Positions 20,399 to 30,940 of a DNA stretch of 64,000 nucleotides are shown one piece after another. The DNA comes from Anaeromyxobacter dehalogenans 2CP-C (lineage in GTDB: Bacteria > Myxococcota > Myxococcia > Myxococcales > Anaeromyxobacteraceae), in the NCBI RefSeq assembly GCF_000013385.1, contig NC_007760.1:4872001-4936000 (forward strand), read 5' to 3'. The translations under genes and the position numbers were made by a program. The notes under the pieces are model-generated. The model ran no database searches. It worked only from the letters and a program-made list of their open reading frames with translations, and had not been told where the DNA came from. Numbering within the stretch: the stretch's first letter is position 1; every line of letters starts with the position of its first letter.

Positions 20399-21453
20399 GG
20401 CCGGCCCCCGTGCGTGGAGTCGTCGCGCACCGCGGTGGGCGAGGCGCCCTCCGGGCCGGTGGACGCGCGCCCGCCGAACGGGCGCGGCCGCGGCAGCCGG
20501 CGGAACGGCGCGAGGTCCCACAGCTCGCGGGTGCCGAAGATGCCCTGCGGGCGGAGCAGCATGAGCACGATGAGCCCGGCCGCGTACGCGACCATGCGGT
20601 ACTGCTGGAACTCGCGCAGCCCCTCGAGCGCCACCGTGAGCACCACCGCCGCCACCACCGAGCCGGTGATGGAGCCGAGGCCGCCCAGCACCACCATCAC
20701 CACCACCTCGATCGAGCGCACGAACGTGAACATGCGCGGGGTGGTGAGCAGGATGGCGTGGGCGATGAGCCCGCCGGCGAGGCCGGCGTACGCGGACGAG
20801 ATCACGAACGCGCGCACCTTGTAGCCGGTGGTGTCCACGCCCATGGCCTCGGCCGCCACCTCGTCCTCGCGGATGGCGAACAGCGCGCGCCCCTGCGTCG
20901 AGACCGCGAGGCGCCGCGCCATCACCACCGTGGCGATGGCCGAGACGCCCACCCAGGCGATGTTCGTGTACGGCGGCAGGCCGGAGAGCCCGGTGGCCTG
21001 CCCCAGGAACTTCATGTTCTCGATGACCGAGCGGATGATCTCGCCGAAGCCGAGCGTGACGATGGCGAGGTAGTCGCCGCGCAGGCGCAGGGACGGCATG
21101 CCCACCAGGAACCCCGCCGCCGCCGCGGTGACCATGGAGGCGGCGAGCGCGAGCGCGAACACGAGCTGGTCGGAGACGGCCTCGGGCACGAAGGCGAGCT
21201 GCACGCCGGAGAAGGCGAGCGTGATCTTGGCCGCGGTGTAGGCGCCCACCGCCATGAAGCCGGCGTGGCCCAGGCTGAACTGCCCGGTGAAGCCGTTCAC
21301 CACGTTCAGCGAGACCGCCAGGATCACGTTCACGCCCACGTTCACGAGGATGAGCGTGTAGTCGGGCGGCGAGAGCGCCTGGACGCCGAGCAGGATGGGC
21401 AGGCCCACCAGGAACGGCAGGACGGAGCGGAGGACGGCCCGGGCGCGCGCCAC
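20395..21453 (-). CDS. livM: Branched-chain amino-acid ABC transporter permease LivM
   Basis: 352-residue inner-membrane permease with about nine or ten hydrophobic segments. LNVVNGFTGQFSLGHAGFMA and LRLRGDYLAIVTLGFGEI are the LivM landmark segments. The GTG at 21453 shares its first base with the livH stop (TAGTG). The C-terminus carries a polar tail of about 40 residues, Gly/Arg/Pro-rich, beyond the last helix, which is longer than typical. Confidence 0.95.
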   Translation of the reverse strand: MARARAVLRSVLPFLVGLPILLGVQALSPPDYTLILVNVGVNVILAVSLNVVNGFTGQFSLGHAGFMAVGAYTAAKITLAFSGVQLAFVPEAVSDQLVFALALAASMVTAAAAGFLVGMPSLRLRGDYLAIVTLGFGEIIRSVIENMKFLGQATGLSGLPPYTNIAWVGVSAIATVVMARRLAVSTQGRALFAIREDEVAAEAMGVDTTGYKVRAFVISSAYAGLAGGLIAHAILLTTPRMFTFVRSIEVVVMVVLGGLGSITGSVVAAVVLTVALEGLREFQQYRMVAYAAGLIVLMLLRPQGIFGTRELWDLAPFRRLPRPRPFGGRASTGPEGASPTAVRDDSTHGGRP

Positions 21454-22385
21454 TAGACCTTCTCCACCGTGGCCCGCCCGAACAGCCCCTCGGGCCGGAC
21501 CAGCAGCACCAGGATGAGCACGGTGAACGCGATGGCGTCGCGGTACTGCGAGCTGGTGTAGCCCGCCACGTACTCCTCGGTGAGCCCGAGCACGAGCCCG
21601 CCCACCATGGCGCCGGGCACCGAGCCGATGCCGCCGAGCACCGCGGCCACGAACGCCTTCAGGCCGCTCATGAGGCCGAACAGCGGCTCGATCTTCGGCC
21701 GCGACGAGGCGTTGATGATGCCGGCCGCGGCGGCGAGCGCGCTGCCGAGCACGAACGTCCAGGAGATGATCCGGTTCACCGGGATGCCCATGAGGCCGGC
21801 GACCTGCGGGTCGAACGAGGCGGCGCGCATGGCCATGCCGAAGCGGGTCCGGTAGACGATGAGCTGCAGGCCGATCATGAGCACGAGCGCCACGACGAGG
21901 CCGAGCAGGTCGATGCGCGGCACGGTCACGCCGAGGAACGTGAGCGGCTCGCCGAGCTCGAGGAGCGCCGGGAAGAAGCGCGGGCTCGGGCCGGGCGGGA
22001 ACTCCACCGGCGTGCGGACGATGGGCGAGAGCTGGAAGCCGTACTCGAGCAGGAACGACACGCCGATGGCGGTGATGAGCGCGGTGAGCCGGGCGCGGTT
22101 GCGGAGCGGGCGGTAGGCGAAGCGCTCGATGACGTAACCGAGCGCCCCGCAGACGGCCATCGCGCCGAGCGTGACGAGCGCGGCGCCCACCATGCCCGGC
22201 GCGCGGTCGGTGCCGGTGACGCTGCCCAGGTAGTACCCGGCGAACGCGCCCACCATGTACACGTCACCGTGCGCGAAGTTGATGAGCTTCAGCACGCCGT
22301 AGACCATCGTGTAGCCCAGCGCGATGAGGGCGTAGATGGTCCCGAGCGACAGGCCGTTCACGAGGTGCTGCAGGAACTCGGTCAC
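21453..22385 (-). CDS. livH: Branched-chain amino-acid ABC transporter permease LivH
   Basis: 310-residue permease partner of LivM. Landmarks are LVNGLSLGTIYALIALGYTM at the N-terminus, GVLKLINFAHGD, the GLMSGLKAFVAAVLGGIGS loop that contacts the ATPases, and RPEGLFG near the end. It begins 27 bases after the stop of the binding-protein gene and is coupled to livM by a one-base overlap. Confidence 0.95.
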   Translation of the reverse strand: MTEFLQHLVNGLSLGTIYALIALGYTMVYGVLKLINFAHGDVYMVGAFAGYYLGSVTGTDRAPGMVGAALVTLGAMAVCGALGYVIERFAYRPLRNRARLTALITAIGVSFLLEYGFQLSPIVRTPVEFPPGPSPRFFPALLELGEPLTFLGVTVPRIDLLGLVVALVLMIGLQLIVYRTRFGMAMRAASFDPQVAGLMGIPVNRIISWTFVLGSALAAAAGIINASSRPKIEPLFGLMSGLKAFVAAVLGGIGSVPGAMVGGLVLGLTEEYVAGYTSSQYRDAIAFTVLILVLLVRPEGLFGRATVEKV

Positions 22386-22412
22386 TAAGGATCGGTCTCC
22401 GCGGCGCGGCCG

Positions 22413-23627
22413 CTACTTCGCGGCCTGCGGCTGGTCCGGCTGCACGGTCGCCACGTAGTGGCCGGCGCTGCCCTTGATCTCGAGCACCACCGCGGGCTTC
22501 ACCGCGTCGTGATCGGCGTCGATGGAGATGACCCCGGTGACGCCGGGGTAGTCGCGGGTCGCGGCGAGCGCGTCGCGGATGGCCTCGCCGGAGAGGTCCT
22601 TCGCCCGGCCCATGGCGTCGGCGGCGATGCGGGCCGCGTCGTAGCCCTGGGCGGCGAGCGAGTCGGGCACCGCGCCGAACCGCTCCCTGTAGCGCTTCAC
22701 GAAGTCCTGGATGCGCGGGGCGGGATCCTCGGGCGAGTAGTGGTTGGAGAAGTACGAGCCCTCGAGCGCCTTGCCGCCGATCTCGTAGAGGCGGGCCGAG
22801 TCCCAGCCGTCGCCGCCCATGAGCGGCTGCTTCATGCCGAGCTCGCGCGACTGGCGCGCGATGAGCGCCACGTCGGTGTAGTAGCCGGGCACGTAGATGG
22901 CCTCGGGGTTCTTGCCCTTGATGTTCGTGAGCTGCGCCTTGAAGTCCTGGTCGCCGGCCTTGTAGCTCTGGTCGTCCACGATGGTGCCGCCGAGCTCCTT
23001 GAACTTCGCCAGGAAGAAATCGGCGAGGCCCATCGAGTAGTCGTTGCCCACGTCGCGCAGCACCGCCACCCGCGAGATCTTGAGGTGCTCGCGCGCGAAC
23101 TTCGCCATCACCGTGCCCTGGAACGGGTCGATGAAGCAGACGCGGAACACGTAGGGGCGGACCTTGCCGTTCTCCTTCGTGACGCGCGGGTTCGTGGAGG
23201 ACGGGGTGATCATCGGGACGTGGTTCGCGTCGGCGATGGGCGCCATGGCGAGCGAGCGGGTGGAGGCGACCTCGCCGAGCAGCACCGCCACGCGATCCTG
23301 GAGCACGAGGCGCGTCGCCGCGATGGCGGACTCCTCAGGCTTTCCCTGGTTGTCGTAGGTCTTGAGCGCGAGCGGCTTGCCCTTCACGCCGCCCTTCGCG
23401 TTGACCTCCTCGATGGCGAGCTGGATGCCCTTGTCGGTCGAGTCGCCGAACGTGGCCTCGGAGCCGGTGAGCGAGCCGACGTGGCCGAGGAGGATCCGGT
23501 CGCCCGTCGCGACCGCGCCGGCCCCGCCGGGCGCAGGGGCGGCGGCGCCCTCCGGCTTCTTCTTCTCGCAGGCGAGGACGGCGAGGGCGGCGACGACGAG
23601 GGGCAGCGCGCGGGGGAAGCGCAGCAT
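22413..23627 (-). CDS. livJ: Branched-chain amino-acid binding lipoprotein LivJ/LivK
   Basis: Periplasmic solute-binding protein of the LIV type, 404 residues. The start is the ATG at 23627, after GGAGG. The N-terminus has a signal peptide ending in the lipobox VLAC, so Cys20 should be lipidated. A Gly/Ala/Pro linker leads to the binding fold with VGSLTGSEATFGDS, AIEEVNAKGG, and LLGEVASTRSLAMAPIAD. Longer frames upstream extend into the divergent promoter and are unlikely. It heads the operon livJ-H-M-G-F. The exact amino acid preference cannot be told. Confidence 0.93.
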   Translation of the reverse strand: MLRFPRALPLVVAALAVLACEKKKPEGAAAPAPGGAGAVATGDRILLGHVGSLTGSEATFGDSTDKGIQLAIEEVNAKGGVKGKPLALKTYDNQGKPEESAIAATRLVLQDRVAVLLGEVASTRSLAMAPIADANHVPMITPSSTNPRVTKENGKVRPYVFRVCFIDPFQGTVMAKFAREHLKISRVAVLRDVGNDYSMGLADFFLAKFKELGGTIVDDQSYKAGDQDFKAQLTNIKGKNPEAIYVPGYYTDVALIARQSRELGMKQPLMGGDGWDSARLYEIGGKALEGSYFSNHYSPEDPAPRIQDFVKRYRERFGAVPDSLAAQGYDAARIAADAMGRAKDLSGEAIRDALAATRDYPGVTGVISIDADHDAVKPAVVLEIKGSAGHYVATVQPDQPQAAK

Positions 23628-23774
23628 CAGGCCTCCGAAGTGGCAGAGAAAGCACGATTTTTTAGCACACGCCCGAGGCGTGGGCCACGTTTGCGCTCGC
23701 CGGACGGCGCACCGGTCGGGGCTGACCGGGCGGACGGTCCACCTGGTGTGTCCCGTGTTCACATGACGCCATCG

Positions 23775-23814
23775 TTGATCGGCGGCCTGACCCGCCGGTA
23801 TGGTGCGCGACGCG
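23775..23814 (+). promoter_or_regulatory. Promoter with near-absent leader before the DUF4388 regulator
   Basis: TTGATC (23775-23780) and TATGGT (23799-23804) are spaced by 18 bases. Transcription would begin near 23811, only about four bases before the ATG at 23815. No ribosome site precedes that ATG, consistent with a leaderless or near-leaderless message. Confidence 0.4.
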
Positions 23815-25170
23815 ATGCCGGCGCCGACGATCCTGCTGGTGGACGACAACCAGGAGCTCCTCACGCTCCTCGCCCGCCTGGTGGAATCGGAGGGCTGGAC
23901 CCCCGTGACCGTGAACCGGGGCCGCGCCGCCATCGACCGGCTGGCGCCGGACCGGCCCGCGGCGGCGGTGGTGGACGTCCTGCTCCCGGACATGATGGGC
24001 TACGACGTCGCCCACGCGCTCCGGAACGCCAAGGTGCCGTTCGTGTTCATGACCGGCGTCTTCAAGGGCGGCCGCGCAGCCACCGAGGCGAGCGCGCAGC
24101 ACGGCGCGTCCGGCTACTTCGAGAAGCCGTTCGACGCCCGCAAGCTCATGGACGCGCTCCGCGCCCTGCTGCCGCCGCCGAGCGACACGCCCGCGCCGAT
24201 GCGGATCCCGCCGCGCGCCGGCGCGACGCCGCCGCCCGTCCGGCGGCCGGCCGCGGTCCCCGAGCCCGACTTCGACGTGGAGGTGGCGGTCGAGAGCGAC
24301 GAGCCGCTGGCGGCGATGGAGCTGACGGGCCGCGTGGTCGTGACCGAGGACGGGAGGGGCTCCTCGGTGCTGCGCGGCGAGGCGGTCACCGCCGCGCCGG
24401 TGGTGCCGCCGCCGCGCCCGCGCGCGCCGGTGCCCACGCCGCGGCCCTCGGCGACGCCGGCCCCGGACCTCTCCCGCACCGAGGGGCGGCTCGAGGACAA
24501 CCTCCCGCACCTCGTCACCGCGTTCCACCTGGCCCAGCAGACCGGCGCGCTCACGCTGCAGAAGGGCAAGGTCAAGAAGACGCTCTTCTTCGACGCCGGC
24601 CGGCCCTGCTTCGCGATCTCCAACCTGCTCACCGACCGCTTCGGCTCGTTCCTGGTGCGGGTGGGGAAGCTCTCCTCCGCGCAGCTCGAGCAGGTGCGCG
24701 CCGAGGCCGAGCGGAGCCGCCGGCGCAGCGGCGAGATCATGGTCGAGCTGGGGCTGCTGCAGGAGACCGAGCGGCTCTACTACCTCGCACAGCAGGTGAA
24801 GTCGATCGCGTACTCGGTGTTCGCCTGGGAGGAGGGCGCGTACCGGCTGCACTTCACCGACCGCGCCGCGCAGGAGGCGGTGCGGATCGAGCTGCCGCCC
24901 GCCAGCCTCATCAGCCGGGGCGTGAAGAAGCTCTACCGCCCCGAGCGGCTCTTCCGGCTGCTCGCCCCGGAGGACCGCCTCATCCCCTCCGCGCAGCCCG
25001 CCTACGGGCTGCACGAGGTGGAGCTCGACCGCTGGGAGGCCGAGCTGCTGCCCCGGGTGGACGGCACGCGCACGCTCGCCGAGCTGGTGCACATGGCCCA
25101 CCGGCCCGCGCACGTGGTCTACGCGTTCCTGTACGGCCTCGTGGCGCTGCAGATCCTCGATCGGGCCTGA
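23815..25170 (+). CDS. Response regulator with C-terminal DUF4388 domain
   Basis: 451 residues. The receiver domain (about 1-120) has the acidic pair in LLVDDNQE, phosphoacceptor Asp in VVDVLLPDMMGYD, and Lys in EKPFDARK. A Pro-rich linker of about 90 residues follows. The C-terminal half, from DNLPHLVTAFHLAQQTGALTL to IAYSVFAWEEGAYRL, is the DUF4388/PATAN pattern found in myxobacterial and cyanobacterial regulators. It is thought to mediate protein contacts, not DNA binding. The start at 23815 is favoured over the ATG at 23800, which would lie inside the -10 element. Confidence 0.82.
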   Translation: MPAPTILLVDDNQELLTLLARLVESEGWTPVTVNRGRAAIDRLAPDRPAAAVVDVLLPDMMGYDVAHALRNAKVPFVFMTGVFKGGRAATEASAQHGASGYFEKPFDARKLMDALRALLPPPSDTPAPMRIPPRAGATPPPVRRPAAVPEPDFDVEVAVESDEPLAAMELTGRVVVTEDGRGSSVLRGEAVTAAPVVPPPRPRAPVPTPRPSATPAPDLSRTEGRLEDNLPHLVTAFHLAQQTGALTLQKGKVKKTLFFDAGRPCFAISNLLTDRFGSFLVRVGKLSSAQLEQVRAEAERSRRRSGEIMVELGLLQETERLYYLAQQVKSIAYSVFAWEEGAYRLHFTDRAAQEAVRIELPPASLISRGVKKLYRPERLFRLLAPEDRLIPSAQPAYGLHEVELDRWEAELLPRVDGTRTLAELVHMAHRPAHVVYAFLYGLVALQILDRA

Positions 25171-25177
25171 GCACTCG

Positions 25178-25322
25178 GGCCCTTCGACTCCGGCGGGCCT
25201 GCGGCCCGCCTACGCTCAGGGCGAGCGGGGTCAACCGATCCGCTCATCCCGAGCGGACCAACCGAACCCCCGCTCATCCCGAGCGTAGGCCGTGCCGCCA
25301 GGCACGGCCGGAGTCGAGGGAT
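25178..25322. repeat. Palindromic intergenic repeat cluster 3
   Basis: Starts with CCCTTCGACTCCGGCGGGCC-tgc-GGCCCGCC, then TACGCTCAGGGCGAGCGG. Two partial CCGCTCATCCCGAGCG copies follow, then a complete GGCCGTGCC-gcca-GGCACGGCC element ending GAGTCGAGGGA. The two hairpin types occur in opposite orientation to each other. Confidence 0.85.
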
Positions 25323-25427
25323 GGCCTCGAGCAGGAAAGCGGACGCCCGGGGCCTGGGCGCGCGCACGAGCCGTGTACCGACTCCCCGTCTGCGGTCGCA
25401 GGTCGCACCTTTGACGCGGAGCGACAC

Positions 25428-26507
25428 TTGCACGTCCTCGACGTCCTCTTCGGGCTGACCGCCGCCGGGCCGCGGTTCTTCGCGGACGGCTGGGGCGATC
25501 GGCGGCTGGTGAAGCGGCTCCAGCCGCTGCCCCTCGCCCGGCGCGCCCCCGCCCGGATCGACGTCTCGCTGGGCCCGCCGCGGGCCGCGCACGGCGGCAC
25601 GCTCCGCGACGGCTCGTTCCGGAGCCCGGAGGCGCGCCTCCCCGGCTGCGCCCGGGCCGCGCGCATCCAGGTGCTCCTGCCGGACGGCCCGCTGCGCGGC
25701 GTCGCGGTGCACCTCGCCGCCTCGGGTGACCAGGGCTTCGCGATGCGGCTCCGCTTCGCCGCGCCGCTGCTCGCCCACGGCATCGGCGCGATCGTGCTCG
25801 AGAACGCGTTCTACGGCGCGCGCCGCCCCGAGCGCCAGGCGCGCCACGCGGTGCGCTCGGTCTCGGATCTCTACCTGATGGGCGCGGCCACCTTCCAGGA
25901 GGGCCGCGCGCTCCTCGCCTGGGCGCGCGAGGCGCTGGACGCGCCGCGGGTGGGCGTCACCGGCTACAGCATGGGCGGGCAGCTCGCGGCCATGGTGGGC
26001 GCGTCGATGCCGTGGCCGGTCGCGACCGTGCCGCTCGCGCCGTCCTGCTCGCCGGACTCGGTGCTCCTCTCCGGCGTGCTGCGCGACGTGCCGGACTGGG
26101 CGGCGCTCGCGGGCGACGCGGCGGACCGCGAGGCGGCGCGGGTGGAGCTGTGCGCCGGGCTGTCGCGCTTCTCGGTGTGCGCGCTGCCGCCGCCGGTCGC
26201 GCCGGGCGCCGCCATCGTGGTGGGCACCGCCGCGGACGGCGTGGTGCCGCCGGCCGAGATGGCCCGCATCGCCGCGCACTGGGGCTGCGAGCTGCGCTGG
26301 CTGCCGGCGGGGCACGTCTCGGCGGTGCTGCGCCACCAGGGCGCGATGCGCGAGGCGATCCTGGACGCGTTCCTGCGGCTCGAGGCGGCGGAGCGCGAGG
26401 TCAGCCCGGCCGCGCCGGGAAGCGCCGGTAGCGGCCGGCGTGCCAGCAGTCGAGCCAGGTCGCGGCGGGCCGGACCGAGAGGCCGGGCGCCGGGGCGGTT
26501 GCGCTAG
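25428..26507 (+). CDS. Alpha/beta hydrolase of the ABHD18 type
   Basis: About 359 residues. The order VLLPDGPLRGVAVHLAASGD, VLENAFYGARRP, nucleophile elbow GVTGYSMGGQLA, and a C-terminal LPAGHVSAVLRHQGAMR (possible catalytic His) resembles ABHD18-like (DUF2048) proteins, a poorly studied hydrolase family. A TTG at 25428, preceded by GGAG, is the likely start; everything upstream is repeat and non-coding. The last 36 or so residues after AAEREVSPAA are Arg/Gly-rich and overlap a convincing gene on the other strand by 107 bases, so they are probably non-essential read-through. Confidence 0.72.
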   Translation: MHVLDVLFGLTAAGPRFFADGWGDRRLVKRLQPLPLARRAPARIDVSLGPPRAAHGGTLRDGSFRSPEARLPGCARAARIQVLLPDGPLRGVAVHLAASGDQGFAMRLRFAAPLLAHGIGAIVLENAFYGARRPERQARHAVRSVSDLYLMGAATFQEGRALLAWAREALDAPRVGVTGYSMGGQLAAMVGASMPWPVATVPLAPSCSPDSVLLSGVLRDVPDWAALAGDAADREAARVELCAGLSRFSVCALPPPVAPGAAIVVGTAADGVVPPAEMARIAAHWGCELRWLPAGHVSAVLRHQGAMREAILDAFLRLEAAEREVSPAAPGSAGSGRRASSRARSRRAGPRGRAPGRLR

Positions 26508-26748
26508 GCGCGAAGCGGGCCGCGTCGTCCGGCGCGGCGCCGAGCTCGATGGCCCCGTCGCCGAGCCGCGCCCAGGCGTCGCCCTCGCACCGCGGGCAGC
26601 GGAGCGTGAGCACCGGCGCGTCGGGCAGGGCGAGCGTGCCCGCGTCGAGGATCTCGTCGGCGGTGAGCGGCGCGCGGCAGCTCGGGCAGGCGGCGGTGGG
26701 CGCGGGCAAGCGAGGAACGAAATCTAGTCGAGGCGGGGACTGCCTCAC
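26401..26748 (-). CDS. Small zinc-ribbon protein, unknown
   Basis: 115 residues from a GTG at 26748. CPSC near residue 21 and CPRC near residue 51 form a four-cysteine zinc ribbon of the kind used to hold small adaptor or nucleic-acid-binding domains. The remaining half has no recognisable motif. It follows nagZ by nine bases on the same strand, so it is likely the last gene of that transcript. Its 3' end overlaps the convergent hydrolase. Confidence 0.65.
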   Translation of the reverse strand: MRQSPPRLDFVPRLPAPTAACPSCRAPLTADEILDAGTLALPDAPVLTLRCPRCEGDAWARLGDGAIELGAAPDDAARFAPSATAPAPGLSVRPAATWLDCWHAGRYRRFPARPG

Positions 26749-26757
26749 AAGTTACCG

Positions 26758-27855
26758 TCAGGCGGTCGGGTCGCGGCCGATCTCGAGCGCGGGGACGTTC
26801 TGGACCAGCGCCAGGTGCTCCGGCGTGCGCAGGCGCTCCCGCACCCGGGCCGGGTCCGGCGGCGGACCCGCGTACGCGAGCAGCCGACCCACCCGGCCCC
26901 GGGCCTCGGCGACCCGCTCCGCCGGGATGCGACCCGCCTCCACCGCGGCCCGCACCAGGTCGATGGCCCGGTGCTGTACCGCGGGCGAGTGGCACACGAG
27001 CAGCGCGTCCACCCCGGCCGCCACCGCCCCCGGCGCCGACTCCTCCAGCGGGAAGTGCCCGGCCACCGCCTCCATCTCCAGGTCGTCGGAGATGGCGCAG
27101 CCGTCGAACCCGACCTCCTCGCGCAGGAGCCGCATCACCCTGGGTGAGAGCGTGGCCGGGCGGTCGCGGTCGAGCGCCTCGAACACCACGTGCGCGGTCA
27201 TCACCGAGGCCACCCCGGCGCGCGCCAGCGCGCGGAACGGCGCCAGCTCCACCGCCCGGAGCCGCTCGAGCGCGTGCGGGAGGCGGGGCAGGTCGGTGTG
27301 CGAGTCCTGGCTCGTGTCGCCGTGGCCGGGGAAGTGCTTCGCGCAGGCGGCCACCCCGGCCGACTGGAGCCCGAGCGCGATCGCGGCGCCGAGGCGGCCG
27401 ACCGTCTCCGGATCGCGGGAGAGGCTCCGGTCGCCGATGACCGGGTTGGCGGGGTTCGTGTCCACGTCCACCACCGGCGCGTAGTCCTGGTCGATCCCGA
27501 CCGCCCGCAGCTCGCGGCCGAGCAGCGCGCCCACCTCGCGGGCGAGCCCGGCGTCGCCGACCTCGCCCACCGCGCGCATGGGCGGCAGCTCGGTGAAGCC
27601 GTGGCGCGCCCGCAGCCGCGCCACCCGCCCGCCCTCCTGGTCCACCGCGACGAGGAGCGGCCGCCCCGCCGCGCGCTTCAGCTCGGCGGTGAGCGCCGCC
27701 ACCTGCTCGGCGCTCTCCACGTTGCGCGCGAACAGCACCACGCCGTGGACGCCGCGGCGGATGAGCTCGAGCACCTCGGGCGAGGCGGTCTTGCCGTCGA
27801 AGCCGACGCAGAGGAGGCCGGCGACCTGGGCGTCGAGGGAGGTCGGGTTGGGCAC
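26758..27855 (-). CDS. nagZ: Beta-N-acetylhexosaminidase NagZ
   Basis: 365-residue glycoside hydrolase family 3 enzyme, the cytosolic NagZ type that removes GlcNAc from anhydromuropeptides during cell-wall recycling. The motif KHFPGHGDTSQDSHTDLP holds the family His/Asp pair, and CAISDDLEMEAV carries the nucleophile Asp. The N-terminal GVVLFARNVES and VDQEGGRVARLR segments are typical. It lacks the signal peptide and second domain of plant-type GH3 enzymes. It sits downstream of the envelope operon, 26 bases from the vWA gene stop. Confidence 0.93.
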   Translation of the reverse strand: MPNPTSLDAQVAGLLCVGFDGKTASPEVLELIRRGVHGVVLFARNVESAEQVAALTAELKRAAGRPLLVAVDQEGGRVARLRARHGFTELPPMRAVGEVGDAGLAREVGALLGRELRAVGIDQDYAPVVDVDTNPANPVIGDRSLSRDPETVGRLGAAIALGLQSAGVAACAKHFPGHGDTSQDSHTDLPRLPHALERLRAVELAPFRALARAGVASVMTAHVVFEALDRDRPATLSPRVMRLLREEVGFDGCAISDDLEMEAVAGHFPLEESAPGAVAAGVDALLVCHSPAVQHRAIDLVRAAVEAGRIPAERVAEARGRVGRLLAYAGPPPDPARVRERLRTPEHLALVQNVPALEIGRDPTA

Positions 27856-27881
27856 GGACGGATCCTAGCCGAGGCGCCGGC

Positions 27882-30031
27882 TCACGCCAGCAACAGCCCC
27901 TCCAGGAAGAACGCCGCCACCCCCAGGGCGAGCAGGATCGACCAGAGCGGGAGCTGGCGCTCGCCCGCGCCGCGCGCGTCGCCGTCCACCCGGGCGTGCG
28001 CGGCGCCGCCGAACCAGGCGGTCAGCTCGGAGGGCTCGAGCCGGCGGGTGTCCGACTCGCGGGGGTCGAACGCCACCGCGAACGCGAGCCGCGGCTCGAC
28101 GCGCTGCTGCCCGCCGGCCGCGATCTTCACCTGCCAGAGGCCGGGCTCGCCCGGCGACAGCTCCAGCACGCCCGGCTTCTCCTCGGTGAGCCCCTCGCGC
28201 TCCAGCTCGGCGCGGGGCCGCTCGCGCCCGTCCGGCCCGACGAGCGCCACGAGCGCCTCGCCCTGGCCGAGCCGGAGCTTCCGCCGCGCGCCCACCACGC
28301 TCGGCGGCTCGCGCCGCTCCTCCAGCGCGCCGGCGAGGTAGCCGGCGAAGCGCTGCATGGCGGGGAGGAAGCTGGTGCGGATGGGCCAGTCGGTCCAGTC
28401 GCGGTCGGCGCTGGAGGTGAACAGGAGCACGCGCCCGCGGCCGCGCCGCGCCTCGACGAGCGCCGGCGCGCCGTCGTCGAACGTCATGAGCACCTGCGGC
28501 GCGGCGCCGCGGGCCCCGGGCTTCGCGAGCATGTAGCGGGCGGTCCGGACCCCGAGCAGCCCCTCGCGCGCGTCGCCGGTGAAGATCGAGAGCGCCGGGT
28601 GGTCCCAGGCCACCTCGGCAAAGCGGGCCGCGCGGAGCGCGCCGGCCGGATCGCCGCGGGCGCCGGCGGTCTTCTCCACGTGGAGCGGCATGGGGAGCAG
28701 CGGCCCGAGCTCGCGGCCGTACAGCTCCGGATCCACCTGGTCGCCGAGCGACACGAACAGCCCGCCGCCCGCCTCGACGAAGCGGGAGAGCTCCTGGGCC
28801 TTGCCCCCGAGCGTGCGGACGTTGAGCAGGAACACCACGTCGAACTTGGAGAGGTCGGTGCGCGGGAACGCCTCGGCGTCCACCAGCGTGGGGCGCACCG
28901 GCGAGGCGGGCGAGGCGAGCGCCGACTCCACGAAGTACGCCTCGTCGCGGTACTTCACCGGCGAGGGCGCGCCGTCCACCACCAGCGCCCGCACCTCGCG
29001 CGGCACCACCAGCGTGAGCGCGCGGGCGTCGTCGTCGGGCAGCCCGTCCTCGGGCAGGCTCACCTGCACCACCGCCGGCCCGCCCTCGGCGAACGCGTGC
29101 AGCAGCGACTTGCGGGTGGCGCCGCCCGCGGGCACCTCGGTGAACGCGCGGATGGGCGTCTTCGCGGCGGGGCCGGTGCCGACCGTGAGCAGGAGCGGCG
29201 CGTCCTTCAGCGGCGCGGCGGCGTGGTTCGCGAGGAGCGCGGTGACGCGGTAGCCGCGCGGGCCGGCGGCCGGATCCGGCTCGGCCTCGAGCCCCACCAC
29301 CGCGTGGTTCGGCAGCGCCGCGCCGCGGGCGGCGTCGAGCACGCTCACCTCCGGGCGCACCGCGCCCTGCGGCCCCTCCACCGCCGGCGCCGGCCCGTCG
29401 AGCCGCCAGGCCGAGGCGGCGAGGTCGGTCGCGACCACCACGCGCTTCGGCAGCCCCTCCTGCGCCTTCGCGGAGACGAGCGCGCGGAGCGCCGCGCCCA
29501 CGCAGGCGCTCAGGTCGGAGTAGGCCGCGCTCGCCTGCGCGCGCTCCAGCACCCGGCGCACCGCGGCCCGGTCGAACGAGGGCGCCTCGGCCTGCGGCGC
29601 GCCGGCCCCGCACACCACCGCGGTGGCCGGCTCCTCCGGCGCGAGCGCGGCGAGCGCGCCGAGCGCGTCGGCGCGGGCGCGGTCGAACAGCGGGCGGTTG
29701 CCGAGCCGGTAGCGCATCGACCCGGAGGCGTCGAGCACGATGGCGGTGGCGCGCGGGCCGCGGGCCGCCGCCTGGGCGGCCTCGCCCGGCTGCTCGGCGC
29801 GCGGCCGCGCGATCGCGGCGGCGATGGCGGCGAGGAGCAGCGTGCGCGCGGTGAACAGCAGCACCTTCTTCAGGCGCAGCCGCCGCTGCGTCTCGCGGCG
29901 CGCGCGGAGCACGAAGTCGATGGCGGGGAACGGCGTGGGCCGCGGGCGCCGGCGGAAGAACAGGTGCACGAGGAGCGGGATGGCCGCGGCGAGCAGCCCC
30001 CAGAGCAGCGCCGGGTTCCCGAAGCCGAGGT

Positions 30032-30035
<4 letters not shown>
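27882..30035 (-). CDS. BatA-type membrane protein with vWA domain
   Basis: 717 residues. The N-terminus, GNPALLWGLLAAAIPLLVHL followed by RRRPRPTPFPAIDF and a second hydrophobic segment, is the BatA/aerotolerance regulator N-terminal module. A von Willebrand A domain follows, with MIDAS DASGS near residue 105. The middle and C-terminal periplasmic part is beta-rich, with a likely class I glutamine amidotransferase-like region (FVEAGGGLFVSLGDQ). One membrane helix closes the protein. It overlaps the upstream DUF58 gene by four bases. Confidence 0.87.

Positions 30036-30936
<901 letters not shown>

Positions 30937-30940
<4 letters not shown>

Noticed and set aside
22458-25427. Long plus-strand frame leading into the ABHD18-like hydrolase
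   Set aside because: It is a shadow opposite livJ and in the wrong frame of the response regulator. The protein-like sequence begins at the TTG at 25428.
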